From: Candidatus Hydrogenedentota bacterium | GTDB lineage: Bacteria; Hydrogenedentota; Hydrogenedentia; Hydrogenedentales; CAITNO01 | NCBI GenBank assembly: GCA_029554925.1 | Contig: JAKPUV010001075.1 | Span: forward strand, 1-7,319 | DNA length: 7,319 bases | Reading direction: 5' to 3' | Shown: piece after piece, positions 1 through 5,865 of the stretch | Layout: every line of letters starts with the position of its first letter | How positions within the stretch are numbered: position 1 is the first letter of the stretch | Position numbers and translations under genes: made by a program | The notes under the pieces: generated by a model | What the model saw: the letters and a program-made list of their open reading frames with translations, nothing else | What the model was told of the DNA's origin: nothing | The model's database searches: none

Positions 1-1
1 C

Positions 2-388
2 GCCGACCGGACCCTGTGGTCCGAGTGGCTGCACCAGCTTGCCTCGCTGACCCCGCCCAACATCTGGTACAGCCGCGTTCGGCTGCTGACCCGCAAGTTC
101 CAGGAGGAGCGGCAGAAGCTGGACAAGAAGGGCCAGCCGGAAATCGACCCCAAGACCAACCGGCCGGCCATGGAGCGGGTCTCCGTGGACCGGTCCATCT
201 TCGAGGTCACCGGCTACGCGGTCGAGGACGACGAGACCGGGGAGAAGAACGTCTCCAAGCTGGCGGACGCGACCAGTGTGGACCCGAAGTTCTCCGAAAA
301 ATTCACGCTGTACACCTCCAAGATCGAGGACACCGATTTTGAGGGGTTTGCCGTGCGCAAGTTTACTTTCGAGTACCAGATACGGTAG
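2..388 (+). CDS. pilN: PilN, type IV pilus inner-membrane assembly protein (C-terminal part, cut by window edge)
   Basis: Only the last 128 residues are present; the frame is open to the left edge, so the start, the membrane helix and the cytoplasmic tail that binds PilM lie outside. In the family, PilN pairs with PilO in the periplasm and ties the cytoplasmic PilM ring to the PilP/PilQ gate. The visible part has the PilN pattern: a helix reading LWSEWLHQLASLTPPNIWYS, a strand, then FEVTGYAVED, a helix with a D/S-rich stretch (SVDPKFSEKF) and a final strand FAVRKFTFEYQIR, as in a ferredoxin-like fold. A very charged segment of about 30 residues (EERQKLDKKGQPEIDPKTNR and onward) sits between the first strand and the ITGYA-like strand and seems longer than usual for PilN. 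The identity rests largely on gene order, since pilO, pilP and pilQ follow directly. The chain ends TAG immediately before an in-frame ATG of the pilO frame. Confidence 0.82.
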   Translation, partial: ADRTLWSEWLHQLASLTPPNIWYSRVRLLTRKFQEERQKLDKKGQPEIDPKTNRPAMERVSVDRSIFEVTGYAVEDDETGEKNVSKLADATSVDPKFSEKFTLYTSKIEDTDFEGFAVRKFTFEYQIR

Positions 389-390
389 AT

Positions 391-406
391 GGCGGACCGG
401 TCCGCC
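391..406. repeat. Perfect 16-bp palindrome in the pilN-pilO gap
   Basis: GGCGGACCGGTCCGCC is its own reverse complement. As RNA it could fold into a 6-bp GC stem with a CCGG loop, followed five bases later by a short T-run (CCCCTTTT). This lies in the 57-nt untranslated gap between pilN and the preferred pilO start. It could be a weak attenuator, an RNA processing or stability element, or a protein-binding site. The T-run is too short and too distant for a convincing terminator. The inner 10-mer GGACCGGTCC also occurs at 187-196 inside pilN. In DNA this GC-rich, chance is not excluded. Confidence 0.4.
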
Positions 407-445
407 GCCCCTTTTCCGGGTCACGGACCGCAACGAGGCTTGAAC

Positions 446-1081
446 ATGCTGGATATTCTGACTGGCAAAGTGACCGCAAGAGACTGGATGTTCGTGGGGG
501 GCGTGCTCGCCCTCACCGCGGTGATTGCGGTCGGTTTCTATGTCCTCGTCATCGGACACCAGAAGCAGCGCGTGGAAACGCGCCGCCAGGAGCTGGCGGG
601 CGTCAAGAAGGAGCTGGGGGAGGCCAAGAAGATTGCCGAGAACATTGACGGTCTCCGCAAGGAGTCGGAGGACATGGAGCGCCTCGTGGACATCTTCCAG
701 AAGCGCCTGCCGAGCGAGCGCGAGATTCCCAACCTGCTCCGGCAGTTTGAGAAGCTCGGCGCCGACCTCGGCCTCCGGGTCCAGCTCGCCTCCCTCCCGT
801 CACGGAGGGAAAGCCGCACGGAGACCATTCCCTACAAGGTGACCGCGGCGGGCGAGTTCCACAAGATCGCCGAGTTCATCAACAAGCTGGAGCGGGATGA
901 GCGCTACCTTAAGGTCTCCGACCTCGACATCGGCGAGCAGGAGGCCGGGGTCTCCACCGCGACCTTCGTCCTGAGCACGTTCCGTTTCATCGAGCAGGAG
1001 GAGGCCGCGGCTGCCGACGCCGCGAAAGCCGCGAACGCCGCCGCGCCGGCCGCGGCCAACAAGACAGGTGCCGCGAAATGA
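446..1081 (+). CDS. pilO: PilO, type IV pilus inner-membrane assembly protein
   Basis: Encodes 211 residues. PilO dimerises with PilN in the periplasm and helps align the inner-membrane motor with the PilQ secretin. The chain starts MLDILTGKVTARDW, has one membrane helix at about residues 14-36 (MFVGGVLALTAVIAVGFYVL), then a charged coiled coil at about 38-85. The family signature follows, FQKRLPSEREIPNLLRQF, leading into a ferredoxin-like domain to about 185, and then an Ala-rich tail of some 25 residues. An earlier in-frame ATG at 389 would add 19 residues, but it has no ribosome site and the extra residues (ADRSAAPFPGHG) are not pilus-like. The ATG at 446 has GAGG at 435-438, 7 nt upstream, and gives the expected short cytoplasmic N-terminus, so I chose it. 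The stop overlaps the pilP start as ATGA, implying translational coupling. Confidence 0.92.
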   Translation: MLDILTGKVTARDWMFVGGVLALTAVIAVGFYVLVIGHQKQRVETRRQELAGVKKELGEAKKIAENIDGLRKESEDMERLVDIFQKRLPSEREIPNLLRQFEKLGADLGLRVQLASLPSRRESRTETIPYKVTAAGEFHKIAEFINKLERDERYLKVSDLDIGEQEAGVSTATFVLSTFRFIEQEEAAAADAAKAANAAAPAAANKTGAAK

Positions 1082-1698
1082 ACGAGCAAAACAGGAAACA
1101 GATCATCCTCGCCGCCGTGCTGGGCGTGATCCTGGTCGGCGTGCTCATCAAGCAGTTCGTGTTTGCCCCCGGTTCGGCGTCCTCCAGCGCCGCGAAGGGC
1201 GGCACCCCCGCCGCGCAGGCGGGAAAGACGGCGGCCGGGCCGAAAGCCGCCCCGGCGGGCACCCTGCAGCAGGTGGACATTGACATCGAGGCGCTCATCA
1301 AGAGCGTCGAGGTGGAGCCGATTGACTACGCCGCCAGCATCACCAATTCCCGCGATCCCATGAGACCCCTGGTGGGCAGCGGGATACCCAAAATTGACCC
1401 CGACGGAACAGACCGTGATGGAAGAGTGGAGCCTGCGGACGGTCAGGAGACCAACCCAGAGCTTGACCCCAACGCCCCGCCCAAACCGCCCGTGCCCTCC
1501 GCGATTACTGCGGCCGCCTCCATGCGCGTGACGGGGATCGTGTGGGATGTGAGTTTTCCGGTCGCCGTGGTGGACGATGAGGTCGTCTCAGTCGGCCATG
1601 TCTTCCCCAACGGCACCCAGGTCTTTTCGATTGAGCCGTCCAGGGTGATCCTGAAGGTCGGCGACGCGACGATACCTATCGAACTGAAGGATATGTGA
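1078..1698 (+). CDS. pilP: PilP-like type IV pilus secretin-connecting protein, membrane-anchored and without a lipobox
   Basis: Encodes 206 residues. PilP bridges the PilN/PilO periplasmic frame and the N0/N1 domains of PilQ. Residues 1-8 are polar, and 9-29 form a hydrophobic helix (IILAAVLGVILVGVLIKQFV). An Ala/Pro/Gly/Lys linker runs to about 62, then a helix IDIEALIKSVEVEPIDYA and a SRDPMRPLV motif at about 91-98 that matches the RDPF(x)P motif of PilP. An acidic and proline-rich linker follows (103-142), then a C-terminal beta domain (about 145-203) with the order MRVTGIVWD - PVAVVDDEVVSVGHVF - VFSIEPSRVILKVGD, typical of the PilP/GspC homology region. There is no cysteine anywhere, so it cannot be a lipoprotein like proteobacterial PilP; its topology is closer to GspC. 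Start ATG 1078 overlaps the pilO stop, with a modest AGG at 1066-1068. Function assignment is firm from order plus the C-terminal domain. Confidence 0.83.
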   Translation: MNEQNRKQIILAAVLGVILVGVLIKQFVFAPGSASSSAAKGGTPAAQAGKTAAGPKAAPAGTLQQVDIDIEALIKSVEVEPIDYAASITNSRDPMRPLVGSGIPKIDPDGTDRDGRVEPADGQETNPELDPNAPPKPPVPSAITAAASMRVTGIVWDVSFPVAVVDDEVVSVGHVFPNGTQVFSIEPSRVILKVGDATIPIELKDM

Positions 1699-1701
1699 GC
1701 C

Positions 1702-4035
1702 ATGCCCCAGAACATGAGAACATGCGGGACTTTGTTGGCCCTGGCCGGTGTCGTGCTGTTGCTGGGCGCCGCCGCCCTCGACGGGGCCGCGGCCGGGCAG
1801 CGGGATGCGCAGCCGGCGGACGGCGGGGCGGAAAAGGTCCGCGCGCTGGCCGGCGAACTGCAGCAGGTCACCGTTTCCGGGCGTAGGGACACCGTGGTGT
1901 CCGACCTTCTGGCGGTCTCCGAGGCGCGGTATGACACCGGCGTGCCGGGGGAGACACCGCGCGACGCCGCCGTGGGCAGCGATGACAACATGGGCGGTAC
2001 CCCGGTTTTCGGCGGCGGCCAGGGCATGGAAGGCGCCCCGGTTTACGGCGGCGCGCCGAAGGCCGATGACTCGAGCCTTCCGCCCCCCCTGACCAACACG
2101 CCCGAGGAGAAAGAGGAGAAGGCGGCTCCGGCGGACAAAGAGGCGGCCCCGGCCGAGGGGGCCCCGCCCGTGGAGGAGGCGCAGGACGCCGAAACCCCCG
2201 AGCCTCCCGGACCGCGCATTGTGCCGGCCCCGATCACCCGCGAGGCCAACGCCTCCCTGGCGGCGCAGGTCCGCGCGCTGGTGCTGGGCACCGCCGCGGG
2301 GGCCAGCCCCGGCGAGGCGGGCGGGGTGGTGGAGTCCTCCGCCCCCGAAGTGCCGGTCGCCGAGGACCTTTCCAAGATGGCCGCCCCGGCGGTGACCTCC
2401 GCGACGCCCCCCGCCGCCGCCCCTGCGGCGCCGGCGGCCCCCGCGGGCGCGCCGGCCGCCCCGGCCCCGGTGAAGCCCAAGTATGAGGGGGATCCGCTTG
2501 CCCAGATGGTCAATGTGGATTTCCGTGACATGGACCTGACCAACGTGGTCGCCATGCTCGCCCACAAGGCTGACATCAACGTGATCGCAGGCACCGCCCT
2601 TGAGGGCACGGTCACCGCCAACCTCCGCAATGTGACCCTGCGCCAGGCCATTGACACGTCCCTGCGCATGAACAACCTCGGAATGATCGAGGAGCTGGGG
2701 ATTTACAAGATCGTGCCCGTTGAAGAGGCGGACATGGTCAACCGCGTCACCGAGATCATCAACTTCAAGAACGCCAAGGCCGACGAGGTGGCCAAGCTGA
2801 TCACCGACGTGACGCGCACGATGGGCGGCAGGGCGACCTTCGCCGTGACCGCGGACAAGACCGCGAACCTCATCGTTCTGTCGGCGCCCAAGCACCGCAT
2901 CGAGGAGGTCGCCGCCCTCGCCCGGTCCCTGGACCAGGAGAAGCCCAAGCTGGCGGTGGTCACCGAGGCCATCCCCCTGAGTTATGCCGACACGAAGGAG
3001 GTGGCCACCACCCTGCAGACCATGCTCTCGCCGGAAATCGGCAAGGTGAGCATGGACGACCGGGCCCGCCAGGTGGTCATCACCGACATTCCGGCCGTGG
3101 TGGAGCAGGCCAAAGAACTGGTCAAGTCGCTGGACCTTCCGGTGAAGCAGGTGGCCATTGAGACCATGGTGGTGGACATCCAGCTCTCAGACGCGGCGGA
3201 CACGGGCGTCAAGTGGCTGTTTGACACCATCCAGCGGCAGAGCCGCGCCAACGCCGCCATCGGTCCCGACGCGCCCAAGGTGGGGACGCTGCAGGACTTC
3301 TCCCTGGAGTCGAACATCAACAACCTCCAGTCCGCCGCCGGGCTGCTGAACTTCGGGCTTCTCACGGACAACATTGACTGGAAGGGGGCCGTGCAGCTCG
3401 AGGTGCGCAACAACAACGGCCGCCTCGTGTCGAACCCCGTGGTCATGACCGTGGAGAACCAGCCGGCCGAGATTTCCATCGCGCAGGAGGTCCCTTTCAT
3501 CGAGCTGACGCAGACGCAGCAGGGCGGCAACCAGACCAGCACGCGTTTCAAGGAGATCGGCACGGTGCTTGAGGTGACCCCGAAGGTCACCCACGACAAC
3601 AACATCATCTGCTCCGTCACGGCCAAGGAAAGCGCCATCAACGGCACCTTCAACGGCGTGCCCATCGAGGACAAGCGCGAGATGTCCTCCACCATGCGCC
3701 TGGCCGACGGGCAGACCATCTACATCGGCGGGCTCCGCAAGAACAGCAACACCTCCACGGCCCGGAAGATCCCCATTCTGGGGGACATTCCGATCATGGG
3801 TATCGCGTTCCGCAGCAACACGCGCGACGAGAAGATCAACGAGATGCTGGTCTTCCTCACCTGCTCCATCCTGAAGGACGGCACCACGCTCACGGACCGC
3901 CAGCGGGAGGTCATGCAGAACGCGCATCCGGAGGGCGAGGACCTCAAGGTGGACGCCCTTCAGACCATTGGCCACGACACGCGCTACCCGCAGACGACCA
4001 AGTACCCGCAGATGAAATGGCGCCGCGGCCAGTGA
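1702..4035 (+). CDS. pilQ: PilQ, type IV pilus outer-membrane secretin
   Basis: Encodes 777 residues forming the multimeric outer-membrane channel for the pilus. A Sec signal peptide is visible: MRTC, a hydrophobic core LLALAGVVLLLGAAAL, and AAA near residue 31 for cleavage. Residues about 32-258 are low-complexity: Gly-rich (GTPVFGG at 99-105 and GAPVYGG at 111-117), then Glu/Pro/Ala-rich. No AMIN domain is recognisable there. The secretin/TonB N-terminal (N0) domain is at about 265-345 (VDFRDMDLTNVVAMLAHKAD), followed by two KH-like domains at about 348-415 and 417-483. The secretin core is at about 484-726, with VPFIEL at 597-602, the strand IYIGGLRK at 675-680 and the signature IPILGDIPIMGIAFR starting at 690. 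A polar tail of about 50 residues ends WRRGQ. The ATG at 1702 is favoured by AAGGA at 1687-1691; an ATG four codons later would be too far from it. Three nt separate it from pilP, and a terminator follows. Confidence 0.97.
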   Translation: MPQNMRTCGTLLALAGVVLLLGAAALDGAAAGQRDAQPADGGAEKVRALAGELQQVTVSGRRDTVVSDLLAVSEARYDTGVPGETPRDAAVGSDDNMGGTPVFGGGQGMEGAPVYGGAPKADDSSLPPPLTNTPEEKEEKAAPADKEAAPAEGAPPVEEAQDAETPEPPGPRIVPAPITREANASLAAQVRALVLGTAAGASPGEAGGVVESSAPEVPVAEDLSKMAAPAVTSATPPAAAPAAPAAPAGAPAAPAPVKPKYEGDPLAQMVNVDFRDMDLTNVVAMLAHKADINVIAGTALEGTVTANLRNVTLRQAIDTSLRMNNLGMIEELGIYKIVPVEEADMVNRVTEIINFKNAKADEVAKLITDVTRTMGGRATFAVTADKTANLIVLSAPKHRIEEVAALARSLDQEKPKLAVVTEAIPLSYADTKEVATTLQTMLSPEIGKVSMDDRARQVVITDIPAVVEQAKELVKSLDLPVKQVAIETMVVDIQLSDAADTGVKWLFDTIQRQSRANAAIGPDAPKVGTLQDFSLESNINNLQSAAGLLNFGLLTDNIDWKGAVQLEVRNNNGRLVSNPVVMTVENQPAEISIAQEVPFIELTQTQQGGNQTSTRFKEIGTVLEVTPKVTHDNNIICSVTAKESAINGTFNGVPIEDKREMSSTMRLADGQTIYIGGLRKNSNTSTARKIPILGDIPIMGIAFRSNTRDEKINEMLVFLTCSILKDGTTLTDRQREVMQNAHPEGEDLKVDALQTIGHDTRYPQTTKYPQMKWRRGQ

Positions 4036-4059
4036 CGGCCCGGCCCGGTTCCCGGTTTT

Positions 4060-4093
4060 GCGGAGGCCCCTCCGGGGTCTCCGCCTTTTTTTT
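4060..4093 (+). terminator. Strong intrinsic terminator after pilQ
   Basis: GCGGAGGCCCC (4060-4070) pairs with GGGGTCTCCGC (4074-4084) through a TCC loop. This gives 11 base pairs including one G-U pair, followed by C and eight Ts. It sits 24 nt after the pilQ stop, where the pilus operon should end, and separates it from the transporter unit that starts at the promoter 20 nt further on. Confidence 0.93.
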
Positions 4094-4113
4094 GGGCGTC
4101 TTCCCGCGGCGGG

Positions 4114-4143
4114 TTGACCGGGGCGCCTCCCGCTTTCTATACT
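4114..4143 (+). promoter_or_regulatory. Sigma70-type promoter for the transporter unit
   Basis: TTGACC at 4114-4119 matches five of six bases of the -35 consensus. TATACT at 4138-4143 matches five of six of the -10 consensus, with an 18-nt spacer. Transcription would start near 4150, leaving a leader of about 30 nt before the ATG at 4181. The location between a strong terminator and a new gene supports it. A short GC palindrome (CCCGCGGCGGG, 4103-4113) abuts the -35 box, but such strings are common in this DNA. Confidence 0.75.
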
Positions 4144-4180
4144 GCCTCCGGTCATCGGCGCGGTTCACCAGGGAGAGTTG

Positions 4181-5749
4181 ATGCGGCAGGGCGCGACAGA
4201 CGGATGGGCCACCCGCTTCGGGCTGATCATGGCCATGGCGGGCAACGCGGTCGGGCTGGGGAACTTTCTCCGCTTCCCCGGAAAGGCGGCCCCCTACGGG
4301 GGGGCGTTCATGATCCCCTACTTCATCGTTCTCCTTCTCATCGGCATCCCCCTGATGTGGATGGAGTGGACCATCGGGCGCCACGGCGGGGGATACGGGC
4401 ACGGCACCACCCCCGGCATGTTCCACCGCATGTGGGGGAACCGGGTGTCCAAGTACCTCGGCATCTTCGGCGTGCTGCTGCCCGCCATGGTCGGGGTCTA
4501 CTACATTTACATCGAGTCGTGGTCCCTCGGGTACGCCTGGCAGACCATGACGGGGGCCTACTGGGGAAAGACCTCCAACGAGGAGATGAATGGGGTCTTC
4601 GTGTCGTTTCTGGGCATGGACGGCGGCCCCTTTTCGTTCAGCCCGCAGGCCTATTTCTTCTTTCTGGTCACGCTCGGCCTGAACGTCCTCGTCTTCAGCC
4701 GCGGCATCGCCGGGGGAATTGAAATCGTCGCCAAATACTGCATGCCCGTCCTGCTTGTTCTGGGGGTGGTGTTGGCGGTCCGGGTGTTTACCCTTCCGCC
4801 GGTGGAGGGGCGCACGGTCAGCGACGGCCTCGCGCAGGTGTGGCGCGTGGACGACTGGTCCGTCCTGCTCAAACCCGACATCTGGCTGACCGCCGCCGGG
4901 CAGATTTTCTTCACCCTGAGCGTCGGCCTCGGCATGGTGCACACCTATGCGAGTTATCTTCGGGAAAGGGAGGACGTCACCCTCAGCGGCCTGGCGTCGG
5001 CGGGCACCAACGAGCTGGTGGAGGTGGTGATCGGGGGCAGCATCGCCATTCCCGCAGCGGTCATCTTTTTCGGCGTCGCCCAGACGCAGGAGATCGCCAA
5101 GTCCGGCACCTTCTTCATCGGCTTCTACGCCCTTCCGGTCATTTTCCAGCAGATGCCGGCCGGGCAGTTCTTCGGAACCCTGTGGTTCATCCTGCTTTTC
5201 CTGGCCGGGCTCACCTCCTCCATGGCCATGTTCACCCCGCTGCTGGTCTTCCTGGAGGACGAGCTCCGGTTCACGAGAAGGCAGGGCGTCACCCTGATCA
5301 GCGTGGCGGTGTTCCTCCTGACGCAGCCCGTCGTGCTGTTTATGCACCACGGGATCGTGGATGAGCTGGACTACTGGATGGGCGAGGTGGGTCTCGTGCT
5401 CTTCGTCGCCATCGAGTCTGTCGTTTTTTCCTGGGTCTTTGGAATGGACAAAGGGTGGCGGGAGATGCACCTCGGGGCGGAGCTGCGCCTGCCCCGGTTC
5501 TTCTACTACATCATGAAATACGTGACCCCCACCGCCTCTGTCGTCATCTTCCTGTGGTGGTGCAGCGGAAGCCTTTGGGACAAACTGCTCATGAAGGGGG
5601 CCCTTCCCGGGGACCGGCCCTATCTCTGGCTGGCGCGGGGCATGATCCTGGCCGTGGCCGCGTTCCTGGTGTGGGGAATCCACCATGCCTGGAAGACACA
5701 CCCCAAGTTCTTCGAGGAAGCGGGAAAAGACGGGGAGGGCGGCGAATGA
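4181..5749 (+). CDS. LeuT-type neurotransmitter:sodium symporter family (NSS/SNF) amino acid transporter
   Basis: Encodes 522 residues, close to Aquifex LeuT (about 519), with the 12-helix LeuT layout; it imports an amino acid using the sodium gradient across the inner membrane. From memory of LeuT, TM1 is nearly identical: WATRFGLIMAMAGNAVGLGN at 9-28, then FLRFP. Substrate- and sodium-site residues are kept: N22, A23, L26, G27, N28, V104, Y108, F244, T245, S247, N277, A342, T345 and S346. The outer gate pair R31 and D397 is kept. E281 sits where LeuT has E290, which predicts chloride-independent transport. Two side-chain pocket positions differ: L250 (LeuT F259) and M350 (LeuT I359), so the exact substrate cannot be named. 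D360 of the inner gate is present, but its arginine partner in the N-terminal tail is not aligned (T6). ATG 4181 has GGGAG at 4171-4175, 5 nt away; the TTG one codon earlier is a less likely start. The stop overlaps the next small gene. Confidence 0.97.
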   Translation: MRQGATDGWATRFGLIMAMAGNAVGLGNFLRFPGKAAPYGGAFMIPYFIVLLLIGIPLMWMEWTIGRHGGGYGHGTTPGMFHRMWGNRVSKYLGIFGVLLPAMVGVYYIYIESWSLGYAWQTMTGAYWGKTSNEEMNGVFVSFLGMDGGPFSFSPQAYFFFLVTLGLNVLVFSRGIAGGIEIVAKYCMPVLLVLGVVLAVRVFTLPPVEGRTVSDGLAQVWRVDDWSVLLKPDIWLTAAGQIFFTLSVGLGMVHTYASYLREREDVTLSGLASAGTNELVEVVIGGSIAIPAAVIFFGVAQTQEIAKSGTFFIGFYALPVIFQQMPAGQFFGTLWFILLFLAGLTSSMAMFTPLLVFLEDELRFTRRQGVTLISVAVFLLTQPVVLFMHHGIVDELDYWMGEVGLVLFVAIESVVFSWVFGMDKGWREMHLGAELRLPRFFYYIMKYVTPTASVVIFLWWCSGSLWDKLLMKGALPGDRPYLWLARGMILAVAAFLVWGIHHAWKTHPKFFEEAGKDGEGGE

Positions 5750-5856
5750 CCCCCTTCACCTGGTGCTACATGCTGTCCGTCTGGGCGGTGATCATCGCCG
5801 TCAACGCCTACTGCTTCTACCGCATCCTCACCCGGGGCGGACGGCGGGACGACTAG
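5746..5856 (+). CDS. 36-residue single-helix protein, probable small subunit of the NSS transporter (MetS-like)
   Basis: MTPFTWCYMLSVWAVIIAVN starts a 36-residue chain with one hydrophobic helix at about 8-28 and a basic/acidic tail, TRGGRRDD. The basic residues after the helix suggest an N-out, C-in topology. Translation signals are strong: ATG overlaps the transporter stop as ATGA, and GGAGG at 5734-5738 lies 7 nt upstream inside the transporter gene. Many bacterial NSS transporter genes are followed by a small one-helix gene. MetS of the Corynebacterium MetP/MetS methionine and alanine importer is the studied case, where the small subunit is needed for transport. The position and topology fit that role, but I cannot show sequence homology to MetS by eye, and a distinct family is possible. 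The gene is too short for many gene callers and could easily be missed. It ends 9 nt from the stop of the convergent gene. Confidence 0.82.
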   Translation: MTPFTWCYMLSVWAVIIAVNAYCFYRILTRGGRRDD

Positions 5857-5865
5857 CGGCCGCGG

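Noticed and set aside
389..445. Upstream ATG extension of pilO by 19 residues
   Set aside because: It has no ribosome site, it abuts the pilN stop, and the added residues are not PilO-like. The ATG at 446 has GAGG at a proper distance.
1588..2895. Open frame of 435 codons on the reverse strand opposite pilP/pilQ
   Set aside because: Its Arg/Gly/His-rich composition and its position opposite the low-complexity PilQ linker indicate a shadow frame.
4103..4113. Small GC palindrome CCCGCGGCGGG beside the transporter -35 box as an operator
   Set aside because: Five-base GC arms occur very often by chance in DNA of this composition, and there is no second site to support it.
3944..5701. Long open frame on the reverse strand, 585 codons
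   Set aside because: It lies opposite the pilQ end, the terminator, the promoter and the transporter. Its translation is rich in His, Gly, Arg, Glu and Pro with no domain pattern, which is typical of the shadow of a GC-rich gene.
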